Part shown: positions 35,833-44,111 of the stretch, in pieces
Layout: every line of letters starts with the position of its first letter
Position numbering within the stretch: the stretch's first letter is position 1
Source: Streptomyces humidus
Lineage (GTDB): Bacteria > Actinomycetota > Actinomycetes > Streptomycetales > Streptomycetaceae
Assembly (NCBI RefSeq): GCF_014649655.1
Contig: NZ_BMTL01000013.1
Coordinates: forward strand, 1 to 64,000
Length of the DNA: 64,000 bases
Direction: 5' to 3'
Made by a program: the position numbers and the translations under genes
Notes under the pieces: model-generated
The model's database searches: none
What the model was told of the DNA's origin: nothing
The model's input: the letters and a program-made list of their open reading frames with translations, nothing else

Positions 35833-37131
35833 TCAGCCGAGTGCGAAGTAGCGCAGCCAGACGTAGCCGAGGGCGAGGGACACGGTCACGCCGGTGACGA
35901 CGAGGCCGTACTTGGTGAACTGCCAGAAGGAGATGGGCTGGCGGTTGCGTTCGGCGATGCCGAGGACGACCACGTTGGCGCTGGCGCCGATGGCGGTGGC
36001 GTTGCCGCCCAGGTCGGCGCCGAGCGCGAGGGCCCACCACATGACGTGGTCGCTGCCACCGCCCATGTTCTGCACGAGGTCGCTGGTGATGGGGGCCATC
36101 GTGGCGACGTAGGGGATGTTGTCGACGATGCCGGACAGGACCGCGGAGGCGCTCAGCATGGTCATGGAGCCGCCGAGTTCGTTGTCACCGATCACGTCGG
36201 CCAGGGCCTTGGAGATCTCGCCGATCACACCGGTCTCGATCAGGCCGCCGATCATGATGAAGAGGCCGGCGAAGAACGCCAGGGTGGGCCACTCCACCTC
36301 TTGCAGGACCTCCCCGGTCTCCGCGGTGGAGAGGGCGATGAGCAGTCCTGCGCCGAGCAGGGCGACGACGCTGGGCTCGTAGTGCAGCACCGGATGCAGG
36401 ACGAAGCCCACGACCACGAGCGCCAGGACCACGAGGCCCTGAATGAGCAGCGTCCGGTCCTTGATGGCCTCGCGCTCCTCCAGCGCCATGATCTCGGCGG
36501 CGCGGTCACCGTCGTAGACGAAGGACTTGCGGAACATCACCCGGCACAGCACAAGGAGTGCGATCACCAGGACAACCACGATCGGTGCCAGGTGGACCAG
36601 GAAGTCGTTGAAGGTCAGCCCGGCCCTGCTGGCGATGATGATGTTGGGCGGATCGCCGACGAGGGTCGCCGTGCCGCCGATGTTCGACGCCATGACCTCG
36701 GCGATCAGGAACGGGACGGCCGGCAGAGCGAGGCGCTCGCAGACGAGCAGCGTCACCGGTGCGATCAGCAGCACCGTGGTGACGTTGTCCAGCAGGGCCG
36801 AGGCCACCGCCGTGATCACGACCAGCATGGCCATCACCCGGAAGGGCTTGGCCCTGGCCTTCTTCACCGACCAGATCGCCAGGTACTCGAACATGCCGGT
36901 CTTCTTCAGCACGCCGACGATCATCATCATGCCCATGAGCAGGAAGATGACGTTCCAGTCGATGCCGCTGTGCTCGGAGTAGAACGCCGACTTGTCGTCG
37001 GTCGCCCGGATCGCGAGCATCAGGCCGGCACCGCCGAGGGCGACGGCGACGCGGTGGATCTTCTCGCTGATGATCAGGGCGTAGGAGCCGACGAAGACGA
37101 CGACCGCCGCCCAGCTCTGCCAGTCGTTCAC
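35833..37131 (-). CDS. ArsB/NhaD (ion transporter superfamily) permease, copy 1
   Basis: 432 residues, about 11-12 helices. IT-superfamily signatures: ASALLDNVTTVLLIAPV, ASNIGGTATLVGDPPNIIIA and the repeated half with GIVDNIPYVATM and GADLGGNATAIGASAN. Substrates in this family include Na+/H+, arsenite and organic acids. Its genetic link to an NhaP antiporter and a CBS protein suggests cation exchange. The GTG start at 37131 overlaps the CBS stop (GTGA). It is closely similar to copy 2 at 44112-45416 across its whole length. Confidence 0.88.
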   Translation of the reverse strand: MNDWQSWAAVVVFVGSYALIISEKIHRVAVALGGAGLMLAIRATDDKSAFYSEHSGIDWNVIFLLMGMMMIVGVLKKTGMFEYLAIWSVKKARAKPFRVMAMLVVITAVASALLDNVTTVLLIAPVTLLVCERLALPAVPFLIAEVMASNIGGTATLVGDPPNIIIASRAGLTFNDFLVHLAPIVVVLVIALLVLCRVMFRKSFVYDGDRAAEIMALEEREAIKDRTLLIQGLVVLALVVVGFVLHPVLHYEPSVVALLGAGLLIALSTAETGEVLQEVEWPTLAFFAGLFIMIGGLIETGVIGEISKALADVIGDNELGGSMTMLSASAVLSGIVDNIPYVATMAPITSDLVQNMGGGSDHVMWWALALGADLGGNATAIGASANVVVLGIAERNRQPISFWQFTKYGLVVTGVTVSLALGYVWLRYFALG

Positions 37132-37586
37132 GGTCCTCCGATGAAGTGCTCCAACAAGACGTTCGCGGTGATCGCGCCCAGTAACGTGACGGCGCCGCCG
37201 TCGTGCTCGATCACCGCGACGACGGGGCAGTCCTTGCGTCTCATGAGGGCGGCGACCTCAGACGGCGAGTCCTCCGGGCCCACCAGGCCGGGCGTGGTAC
37301 GTCGCCGGGGCAGCCAGTCGGCCACCGACCGCCCAGAGAGCGTTTCCTGGGAGCCGTCGTCCATACGATCGGCGATCAGAGTCAGCAGGGGATCCAGGGG
37401 GTCGGATTCGGGTACCAGGGCGCTGAGGAGCTGGGCGGTGGGGACGATCGCGTACGGGCAGTCCACCTGGTCGAGCACCAGCAGAGCGGGGAGTCGTTCG
37501 CGCACCAGCAGCCGGGCCGCGTCCTGAGCGTCGTCGTCGACCCGTACCGTCGGATACGGGCGGGCCAGGTCACGCGCGAGCGTCAA
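37128..37586 (-). CDS. CBS-domain protein in the antiporter operon
   Basis: 152 residues. The start is a TTG at 37586 with GAGGAGG upstream; it lies inside the nhaP stop region (17-base overlap). From there MTLARDLARPYPTVRVDDDA aligns with the CBS paralogues at 22724 and 42204. A longer frame upstream exists but has no such support. Two CBS motifs, the second with MRRKDCPVVAVIE and LLGAITANVLL. Likely a nucleotide-sensing regulator of the NhaP or ArsB/NhaD-type transporters. It overlaps the next gene by GTGA. Confidence 0.82.
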   Translation of the reverse strand: MTLARDLARPYPTVRVDDDAQDAARLLVRERLPALLVLDQVDCPYAIVPTAQLLSALVPESDPLDPLLTLIADRMDDGSQETLSGRSVADWLPRRRTTPGLVGPEDSPSEVAALMRRKDCPVVAVIEHDGGAVTLLGAITANVLLEHFIGGP

Positions 37587-38814
37587 GACGGCCCTCCTCG
37601 GGCGTGGTGGTGGCGGGCTGGTCCTTGTCCGGGATGCCGATGAGTTCGTCGACGTCGAAGGCTCGAGCAATCGGGACGTCCGTGGAACTGTGGGCGATGA
37701 TCGAGAAGGCGATGCACACCGCGATGAGGGTGAACGCCTCCTCGGCCTGCGGGATGCCGGACTGCAGCACGAGCAGGCCGTAGACCACCGAGGCGAAGCC
37801 CTTCGGCCCGAACCAGGCCGCCACCAGCTTCTCCTTGCGCGAGATCACGCTCGTGCCGAGCAGCGAGATGAGCAGCGAAGCCGGGCGGATCAGCACGATC
37901 GCCAGGACCACCGCCACGTACCCGCCGAAGGACAGATCGCCGAACAGCTGCGGAGTCAGCAGCGCGCCGAACACCAGCAGCGCGGCGAACTTCGCCAACT
38001 CCGCCAGCGCCTCACCGAGCGGCTCGAAGGATGTCTTCGCCTCCGGCGAGACGTGCGCCAGGGTCGCGCCCGCCGAGAAGGCGGCGAGGTAGGGGTTGGC
38101 GTGGGTGAGGTGGCAGGTCGCGTACAGGATGATGCCGGTGGCCAGCGGCAGCAAGGGCTGGAGTTTGGGCTCCGCGCCCAGCAGCCGGAAGCGTACGAGA
38201 CCGTTGACCAGCAGGGGCAGTACGACGCCGAAGACCAGGCCGAGCAGCAGTTCCACCGCGATGGTGGAGCCGGAGGCGTCCGCGCTGTCCGCGGTGGGGC
38301 CCGCGGCGGCGATCAGCATCAGCACGACGGGCAGGGCGAGCCCGTCGTTGATGCCGCTCTCCACGTTCAGCAGCTGCCGCAGCTTGGCCGGGACTTCGGC
38401 GCGTCCGACGATCGCCGATGCGAACACCGGGTCGGTCGGCGCCAGCACGGCTCCGACCAGGAACGACGTCGTCCAGTCGAGGCCCACCAGGTAGTGGGTG
38501 ACCAGGGCCATGAAGACGAACGCGAGCGGCATGCCCAGGCCCAGGGCGCGTGCGGGGTTCTTCCAGTTGGCGCGCAGCTTGGGCAGGGACACGTGCATGC
38601 CGTCGGTGAAGAGCACCGCGAACAACGCAAGGTCTGCTGTGACGGAAACGATCTCGCTGTCCGGCGTGATGTGGATGAGTCCGAGGAATCCGTCGCTGAC
38701 CAGCGCGCCGCCGACCAGGAAGAGGAAAGACGTGGAGAGCACCGTCCGCGCCGCCAGGCCCGACAACAGCACCGCCACCAACAGTGCGGCACCGAACACC
38801 ACCACGAGCACCAT
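37570..38814 (-). CDS. NhaP-type monovalent cation/H+ antiporter, intact copy
   Basis: 414 residues. CPA1 family, about 12 helices, with PTDPVFASAIVG and ESGINDGLALPV containing the Asn-Asp pair used in ion exchange. Exchanges Na+ or K+ for H+. The ATG at 38814 is chosen because CGGAGG ends eight bases upstream; a GTG at 38823 abuts that site and is unlikely. The cytoplasmic tail is acidic. First gene of an operon with the CBS protein and ArsB/NhaD copy 1. The leader carries a conserved element and a hairpin over the ribosome binding site. Confidence 0.9.
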   Translation of the reverse strand: MVLVVVFGAALLVAVLLSGLAARTVLSTSFLFLVGGALVSDGFLGLIHITPDSEIVSVTADLALFAVLFTDGMHVSLPKLRANWKNPARALGLGMPLAFVFMALVTHYLVGLDWTTSFLVGAVLAPTDPVFASAIVGRAEVPAKLRQLLNVESGINDGLALPVVLMLIAAAGPTADSADASGSTIAVELLLGLVFGVVLPLLVNGLVRFRLLGAEPKLQPLLPLATGIILYATCHLTHANPYLAAFSAGATLAHVSPEAKTSFEPLGEALAELAKFAALLVFGALLTPQLFGDLSFGGYVAVVLAIVLIRPASLLISLLGTSVISRKEKLVAAWFGPKGFASVVYGLLVLQSGIPQAEEAFTLIAVCIAFSIIAHSSTDVPIARAFDVDELIGIPDKDQPATTTPEEGRLDARA

Positions 38815-38822
38815 GGCGGCCA

Positions 38823-38876
38823 CCTCCGATCGGAAGAGAGACTTGTCCCCTGCTCGCCGACCAGGCTTCCCGGCAC
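38823..38876 (-). promoter_or_regulatory. nhaP leader: shared core and SD hairpin
   Basis: On the minus strand the core GTGCCGGGAAGCCTGGTCGG, continuing CGAGC, covers 38852-38876; it can form a GCCG/CGGC stem around an 11-base loop. Downstream, CTTCC-GATC-GGAGG (38836-38823) can pair so that the Shine-Dalgarno GGAGG is hidden. The same core lies upstream of the permease at 39537 and the second nhaP copy; the SD hairpin occurs in both nhaP copies. A regulatory RNA is possible. Confidence 0.5.
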
Positions 38877-38899
38877 ACCACGGGGAACCCTACCTGCCC

Positions 38900-38927
38900 T
38901 TGATACGTCTTTGACAGATCACTGACG
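38900..38927 (-). promoter_or_regulatory. Triple 11-bp direct repeat upstream of nhaP
   Basis: Plus-strand hexamers TTGATA (38900), TTGACA (38911) and CTGACG (38922), each exactly 11 bases apart. Tandem 11-bp hexamers are the binding layout of OmpR/PhoB-family regulators. A possible -10 (TAGGGT on the minus strand) lies 13 bases downstream. Confidence 0.6.
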
Positions 38928-38947
38928 GGCACCACGGAGGCACGGGC

Positions 38948-38966
38948 GTTGCCGGAACCCGGCAAC
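38948..38966. promoter_or_regulatory. Palindrome GTTGCCGG-AAC-CCGGCAAC
   Basis: Perfect 8-bp arms around three bases, distal to the direct repeats. Matching but less perfect sites occur at 46327-46343 (second nhaP locus) and 33692-33708. Confidence 0.5.
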
Positions 38967-38978
38967 ATTGTTCGGTCT

Positions 38979-39455
38979 TCAGCCGAGCTCGGCGAAGGTC
39001 TCCACGGCGTGGGTCTTGCCGGTGACGACGATGACGTCGCCCTTCTGGACGACCGTCTCGGCGGTGGCGTAGGTGAAGTCCTCGCCAGGGCGTTTGATGC
39101 CGACGACCGTGACGCCGTATCTGCTGCGGACCTGGCTCTGGCCGAACGGGACGCCGGTGGCGATGTCCGGGGCGACGGTCTTCACCAGGGCGTAGTCGTC
39201 GTCGAACTCGATGAAGTCCAGCATGCGGCCGGTGACCAGGTGGGCGACGCGCTCGCCCATCTCGTGTTCGGGCAGGACGACGTGGTGGACGCCGAGGCGT
39301 TCGAGGATCTGGCCGTGCTGGCGGCTGACGGCCTTGGCCCAGATGTTGGGCACCCCGGCCTCGAGGAGGTTTGAGCTGACCAGGATGCTGGCCGCTATGT
39401 CACTGCCGATGGCGACGACGGCGCTGGTGAACTCTGACGATCGCGATCTCGATCG
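38979..39455 (-). pseudogene. KtrA/TrkA-type RCK protein, 5' truncated
   Basis: From about 39434 the frame reads EFTSAVVAIGSDIAASILVS and continues NLLEAGVPNIWAKAVSRQHG to the C-terminal TrkA_C domain (YGVTVVGIKRPGEDFTYA) and a normal end. The first ~65 residues of the Rossmann fold, including the Gly-rich nucleotide-binding loop, are missing, and an in-frame stop lies at 39456-39458. No TrkH/KtrB channel gene adjoins. It is a remnant of a K+ uptake locus, cut at its 5' end next to the permease gene. The internal GTG at 39353 could still give a 124-residue fragment. Confidence 0.75.
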
Positions 39456-39458
39456 TCA
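39435..39458. repeat. Inverted repeat TGACGATCG / CGATCGTCA
   Basis: Perfect 9-bp arms (39435-39443 and 39450-39458), six-base loop. It lies at the exact break of the truncated KtrA-like gene, 79 bases downstream of the permease stop. It may be that gene's terminator or mark the deletion junction. Confidence 0.5.
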
Positions 39459-39536
39459 GATGGGCACGGGGAGTGGTCAGCCGGTGCCGCAGGGCACGAC
39501 TACCGCTCCGGCCGCCGTGCCGTACGCATCACGACG

Positions 39537-40937
39537 TCACTCCGCCTCGGCGCGCGCCTCGACGTCTTCGATGCCGGTGGGGCGGCCGGCCCGGGCCCAC
39601 CGTGCGTACAGGCCGGCCGCGATGAGCAGGGTCGCCGCCAGGGACAGCATCGGCCAGCCGCGCAGCAAGTTCACCGCCAGGGTGAAGGCGACGGCCACGG
39701 CGGCCAGGCCGTTGATCCACATCAGGGCCGTCTTGTTCTCGCGGTGCGCGAAACGGGCCATGGCCATGAGGCCGACCAGGAAGCTGACGAAGACCGCTAC
39801 GGCGTAGAAGAGGACAAGCTCCTGTTCCTGACCCGCCGCGGCCACAATGATCAGCGCGGCGGCGGCCAGGTAGACGACCACCGACCAGTAGGGGGTGTGG
39901 TGGCGGTTGACCCGGCCGAGGACCGGCGGCAGTACTCCGGGCCGTTCGGGTGTGCCGGACAGGGCCTTGAGCAGTCCGGGGCCTGCCTGGAAGGAGGAGC
40001 TGGCCGCGGCGAGCAGGAGCAGCGAGCTGGTCAGCTGGAAGGCGCTGTAGAGCCAGCCGGGTCCTGCGGCTGCGTGGGCGATGTCGGCGATCTGGGTGGA
40101 GTCCGTGCCGGGGATGCCGATGTGCAACTGCACGGCCAGCGCCGTCAAGGCCAGAGTCAGCCCTCCCACGATCACGACCAGCAGCGCGAGCGTCCCGCGA
40201 CCGAAGCGGCGGCGGTGGTTGTCGTCGAGCTGGCCGAGCTGGGCGATGGCGGTCGATGGCGCCTCGATCCCCGTGGCCAGCGCCATGGCGACCGGGAACG
40301 CCAGGACGACCGCGAGCATCGCCGAGCGGCCTGGGTCGGCCGAGGTGGCGGCGTGGCCGGTGGCATGGGGTGAGGTGAAGCCGAGGATCAGCACGGCCAC
40401 GGAGATGATGACGAACGCCACGGTCATGAAGGCGAACAAGAGTCGTCCGCCGTGCCCGAACCAGGTCAGCCCCGCCACTACGACCAGCAGCAGAAGCGCC
40501 ATCGGGATGCGCAGCGTGGCAAGCCCGGGGAAGAGGGCGATGACCGCGCTGGTCGCAGCTGCGATCGAGATGCCGATGGTCAGGACGAAGTCGACGACCA
40601 GCGCGCCGATGGGCAGGAACGTCCAGCGCGCGCCGAACGCCCGCCCGGCCGCGGCCGCTGCGCCGCCGCCCTTGGGGAAGCGCTGCACGAGCTGCCAGTA
40701 GTTGGCGGTGACGACCACGACGAGCCCGATGACCAGGCTCATCGTGGGCAGCAGTAGCGCGAGGTCGCCGTGCAGGGCGCGCAGTGCGGCCTCGATCGCG
40801 TATGCCACCGAGGAGACGGGGTCGGCGATCACCGCGAAGGCGAACGCGAAGAAGAGAACGGAACGGCGCGGGCCACGGACGCCCGCGACAGCAGACGGAG
40901 CAGCCGCGATGGCGGCGGCCGACTTCGAGACGGTCAC
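39537..40937 (-). CDS. APC-superfamily permease
   Basis: 466 residues from a GTG at 40937 with AAGGAAGG upstream; the frame runs further to 41012 only because it crosses the conserved leader. About 12 helices, start FAFAFAVIADPVSSVAYAIE, a pattern shared with the KimA-type permease at 58739. Substrate unknown; amino acid or potassium uptake are both possible, and the setting favours a cation. Its leader shares the 25-nt core of the nhaP genes and 11-bp repeats. Confidence 0.82.
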   Translation of the reverse strand: MTVSKSAAAIAAAPSAVAGVRGPRRSVLFFAFAFAVIADPVSSVAYAIEAALRALHGDLALLLPTMSLVIGLVVVVTANYWQLVQRFPKGGGAAAAAGRAFGARWTFLPIGALVVDFVLTIGISIAAATSAVIALFPGLATLRIPMALLLLVVVAGLTWFGHGGRLLFAFMTVAFVIISVAVLILGFTSPHATGHAATSADPGRSAMLAVVLAFPVAMALATGIEAPSTAIAQLGQLDDNHRRRFGRGTLALLVVIVGGLTLALTALAVQLHIGIPGTDSTQIADIAHAAAGPGWLYSAFQLTSSLLLLAAASSSFQAGPGLLKALSGTPERPGVLPPVLGRVNRHHTPYWSVVVYLAAAALIIVAAAGQEQELVLFYAVAVFVSFLVGLMAMARFAHRENKTALMWINGLAAVAVAFTLAVNLLRGWPMLSLAATLLIAAGLYARWARAGRPTGIEDVEARAEAE

Positions 40938-40987
40938 GCGAAGACCTTCCTTGGCGTCCTTGGGGACGCATTCGTCGAGGGCAGACA

Positions 40988-41012
40988 CTTCGCCGACCAG
41001 ACTTCCCGGCAC
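40988..41012 (-). promoter_or_regulatory. Shared leader core (third copy)
   Basis: Minus strand GTGCCGGGAAGTCTGGTCGG, continuing CGAAG; two base changes from the nhaP copy at 38852-38876. It lies 50 bases upstream of the permease start. The surrounding leader is otherwise unrelated, so the core is conserved by itself. Confidence 0.55.
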
Positions 41013-41039
41013 TCCGCCCCCGACACTACGTCAGGGAAG

Positions 41040-41067
41040 CGCAAGTAAGGCGTTAAGGATGCGTCAG
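41040..41067. promoter_or_regulatory. Triple 11-bp direct repeat upstream of permease
   Basis: CGCAAG (41040), CGTTAA (41051) and CGTCAG (41062), each 11 bases apart. Reversed, they read CTGACG, TTAACG and CTTGCG, matching the hexamers near kdp and nhaP, but in opposite orientation to the gene. Confidence 0.5.
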
Positions 41068-41219
41068 GGTTCCCCGCCGGGCACCGCCCGTCGCCAGGGA
41101 CGACGGCCGGCGCGACACGGCTGCCAGGTAGTCGGCCGATCCGGGCCGTTTCACGGCTCCCCTCGGTACGCCGGCGTCAGCCTGGTTCCGATACCGGCCT
41201 GCAGGGCTACGCTGCCGAC

Positions 41220-42082
41220 GTGCCCTCCGTCTATCGCGGCCCCAAGTGCCGTCAGCAGGTGCGGGAATGGTGTCTTAAGCGGCTCGATGAGTGGGGTGTG
41301 CCGCACCACCGACGGGAGATCTCGACAGCGGCCGGTGCCACCAGTGTCGTCACGGTTGGCCCGGACCCGGCAGCCGCGTCGCCGACGGTGGTGCTGGTGC
41401 CTGGCACGATCACGAACGGTGCCGTCTACCGGCACATCGCCGAGGCGCTGGCCGCCCGGTGGCCCACGGTGGTGCTCGATGTGCCGGGGCAGCCCGGGCT
41501 GAGCGCGGACATCCGTCCGTGCCGCGGGCGGTCGGCGTGGTACGGGCAGTGGCTCACTGAGGCACTGGATCAGACGGTGCCGGGCGAGGCCCTGGTCGTC
41601 GGGCACTCGCTCGGCGGAGCCATCGTGCTCGCCTCCGCCTCCCTGCGGATCGCATGGCGGGTCGTGCTGTCCAGCGCCGGGCTGGTGCGGCTGCTCGTCC
41701 CGCCGGCCGTCTTGGTCAGGGCTGTGCCGTGGCTGACTCGGCCGACTGTGCCACGGGCAGCCCGGATGCTGCGGCCCATGGTGGCTCCGGGTGGTCGCGT
41801 GCCGGATGAGCTGGCGGAGTGGATGGCGCTGGTCGCCCGCTGTTGCCGCAGCAGCCTCGCCCCTCCCCCGCTGCCTCCGGCGCGCTGGCCGAGCGCCGGG
41901 CGGTGCCCTGTCTGGTGGCCACCGGCCGCTACGACGTCTTCCTGCCGCCGCGGCGGGTGGGTCCGGCCGCCCAGCGGCACCTGGGCACCCGGTTGCACGT
42001 CCTGGACGGCTCGGGGCATCTGCTGCTGGACGAGGCGCCCGACGAGATCGTCGCGCTGGTGGGGCGGGCCCTGGCCGCGTAG
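41220..42082 (+). pseudogene. Alpha/beta hydrolase, frameshifted
   Basis: From a GTG at 41220 the frame shows TVVLVPGTITNGAVYRHIAE, VLDVPGQPG and the nucleophile elbow VVGHSLGG, up to DELAEWMALVARCC near 41850. Beyond about 41875 this frame becomes Pro/Trp/Arg nonsense, while the +1 frame continues LAERRAVPCLVATGRYDVFL to VLDGSGHLLLDEAPDEIVAL, with the acid-loop Asp and catalytic His, and stops at 42082. Together they form a complete hydrolase of about 285 residues. A one-base indel between 41860 and 41885 explains it. Confidence 0.75.
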
Positions 42083-42203
42083 GGCGGGGATGGCGCCTTA
42101 GGCTGCGTATGTTTCCCTTCGATGACCTGGCGTATGGGGCGGGGCAGTACGACGCTGGGCGCAGGGACGTTTTGAGGCATCCATGAAGGGAGCAGTGCCG
42201 ACC

Positions 42204-42689
42204 GTGCGCGCACGTGACCTGACGGTGGAATACGAGTCGGTGTGCGTCGACAGCGATGCCCTGGACGCGGCCCGGCTGATGGCCGAGCACAAGCTGCCCG
42301 GGCTGCTCGTACTGGACGAGCGCGGGGAGCCGAAGGCCATCCTGCCGGCCTCCCAGATGATCAAGGTATTGGTTCCCGCCTACGTCATCGAGGACCCCAC
42401 GCTCGCCGCGGTGGTCGACGAGCAGCACGCCGACCGGCTGTGCCAAGCGCTGGCCGGCCGCCGCGTCGGCGACTGTCTCTCCAAAACCGCGGCCCCGCCG
42501 CCGATCGTCGACCCGGACGACACCGCGCTGGAGGTCGCCGCGCTGATGGCGCAGGTGCGCAGTCCCTTGGTGGCGGTCGCAGAGAAGGCCAAGGACGGCA
42601 CGCATCTCCTCGGCGTCATCACCGCCTCGCACCTGTTACACGAACTCCTGGGCAAGACGGGCACGTTGAGCAGCACGCCGGGTGCCTGA
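42204..42689 (+). CDS. CBS-domain pair protein (paralogue of 22724-23200)
   Basis: 161 residues from a GTG at 42204 with AAGGGAG eleven bases upstream, which gives the same MRARDL-type start as the paralogue (here VRARDLTVEYESVCVDSDAL). An ATG at 42183 is possible. Two CBS motifs nearly identical to the 22724 protein, including ILPASQMIKVLVPAYVIEDP. Likely a nucleotide sensor for a nearby transporter, perhaps ArsB/NhaD copy 2, whose own operon lacks a CBS gene. Its stop lies in a palindrome CTGACCC-C-GGGTCAG that also contains the convergent gene's stop. Confidence 0.85.
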   Translation: MRARDLTVEYESVCVDSDALDAARLMAEHKLPGLLVLDERGEPKAILPASQMIKVLVPAYVIEDPTLAAVVDEQHADRLCQALAGRRVGDCLSKTAAPPPIVDPDDTALEVAALMAQVRSPLVAVAEKAKDGTHLLGVITASHLLHELLGKTGTLSSTPGA

Positions 42690-42696
42690 CCCCGGG

Positions 42697-43446
42697 TCAG
42701 CGGTCGAGTACCGGCCCCGCAGTGTCCAGTGCCGCACCGACGTGGTCGGCCAGGCTCACGGCGACAAGGCGCGTCTGCAGGGACGGCGGTGCCGCGCCGG
42801 GTTCCGGCAGCAGCATGAACCGGCCGAGGTAGCGGCCGCCCACCTGGGCGCGCAGTTCGATTTCCTCGCCGGGCCAACCGTCCTTCTCCAGGTCCCAGGG
42901 CACCCGGCCGGCGGTCACCGAGCCGTCCTGGTCCAGGCGAGGGTGTCGTCCGAGCAGCGTCCCGTGCTCGAAGCGGCAGCTGCGTAGTCCCAGGATCTCG
43001 ACGAGCTGCTGCCGCACCTGATCGACCACGGCATACGGGGAGGCCCCTGCCTGGACCAGGCTCGCCGTGTCGTGGATCCGCGCCAGGTGAGCCGCGTCGG
43101 TGACGGTGACCAACTTCAAGGTGCGGGCGCGGGCCGCCAGTTGGGAAACGGCCACGCCTACCGCAAGCAGCAGCAGCGTGGTGGTGATGTCGTCGCCGTG
43201 GGAAATGGTGAACCGCTGGTAGGGGCGGGTGAGGAAGAAGTCGAACCAGGCCGCCGCCGACAGCGCGGCCAGCACCCCGGCGGCCCGGCTGCCCAGGGCC
43301 GCGACCGCCACGACGACCACGACCAGGATCAGGGCCAGGTTCGCGGACGTCATGTGCGTACGGAAGGGCACCAGGACGAGCGCGATGACGAGCGGCGCGA
43401 GCAGAGCAGCCGCCAGGGCGATCCGGTCACGCAGGGGCATCCGCAT
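42697..43446 (-). CDS. DUF4118 membrane sensor without kinase domain
   Basis: 249 residues from an ATG at 43446 with GAGGTGG upstream. Four helices in the KdpD-type DUF4118 arrangement (about 8-105), including AAWFDFFLTRPYQRFTI, then a GAF-like cytoplasmic region (about 115-245). No histidine-kinase domain follows. In KdpD the same part links membrane and kinase; here it may sense potassium or turgor and modulate a partner, or be a remnant. An 11-bp direct repeat site lies 136 bases upstream. Confidence 0.75.
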   Translation of the reverse strand: MRMPLRDRIALAAALLAPLVIALVLVPFRTHMTSANLALILVVVVVAVAALGSRAAGVLAALSAAAWFDFFLTRPYQRFTISHGDDITTTLLLLAVGVAVSQLAARARTLKLVTVTDAAHLARIHDTASLVQAGASPYAVVDQVRQQLVEILGLRSCRFEHGTLLGRHPRLDQDGSVTAGRVPWDLEKDGWPGEEIELRAQVGGRYLGRFMLLPEPGAAPPSLQTRLVAVSLADHVGAALDTAGPVLDR

Positions 43447-43581
43447 GGTCCACCACCTCACGGGAGCGAGGAGCGGCCCCTTGCCCAAGGGGCCGCCCGT
43501 ACGGGGGTCGACGCGATACGACGGTCGACAAGGCAAGAATCCCGCTGCCGCTCCCGCCCCGCTACTGGGACGGGCACGCTC

Positions 43582-43598
43582 TTGATGCAATCCTGACG
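43582..43598 (-). promoter_or_regulatory. TTGATG / CTGACG direct repeat
   Basis: TTGATG at 43582-43587 and CTGACG at 43593-43598, 11 bases apart, same orientation relative to the downstream DUF4118 gene as the nhaP and flotillin-operon repeats. Confidence 0.5.
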
Positions 43599-43663
43599 CT
43601 TCTCTCACCACGGTGGACGTGCGGTCGGGACCATCCCGCGCCGGACTCGCACCCACCATCACG

Positions 43664-44032
43664 TCAGCCGGTCTTCCCGCCCCATCGCATGTCGGCCTCT
43701 TCCCACTCCACGTCCCACTGCCGCACGCGTTGCCGGGCCAGGCCCACGCACACCATCCGGCCGCAGCCCCACACCGTCCCGGCCGCGCCCGAGCCGACCA
43801 GAGCGCCCGTCAGCACCGCGCGGAACGTCCCGTCCCCTCCCGCGCTCACCAGGCCCGCCAGCACAGCACCGGCTACGGCGAGCACCCAGGCAATGATCAT
43901 GAGCCAGGCTTCGGCGACATCGCTGCGTCGCCGTGGGGGTCCCCCGCTCGTGCGAAGCCGGGAGTGGGGAGGGTTGCGCCGCCACCGCCACCACCGGACC
44001 GCTGTACGAGAGGTACTCGCCACCGCCGACAC
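43664..44032 (-). CDS. Rv1733c-like membrane protein with deleted exterior domain
   Basis: Up to 122 residues. The N-terminal part (WWRWRRNPP, RRRSDVAEAWLMIIAWVLAV) and the C-terminal part (AVLTGALVGSGAAGTVWGCG, RQWDVEWEEADMRWGGKTG) match the two ends of the Rv1733c-like two-helix family, but the roughly 90-residue extracytoplasmic domain usually between the helices is absent; VSAGGDGTF joins them. The frame is intact, so a shortened protein could be made. Function unknown. The first GTG abuts its GAGGGG, so a GTG at 44023 may be the true start. Confidence 0.6.
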   Translation of the reverse strand: MSAVASTSRTAVRWWRWRRNPPHSRLRTSGGPPRRRSDVAEAWLMIIAWVLAVAGAVLAGLVSAGGDGTFRAVLTGALVGSGAAGTVWGCGRMVCVGLARQRVRQWDVEWEEADMRWGGKTG

Positions 44033-44111
44033 CCCCTCGTGAGAGGACAGACGGCACCCGTCTCCAGTGTGCTACCGACGGCCTTGCCCAGATCCCCGCG
44101 CGCAGGCCGGC

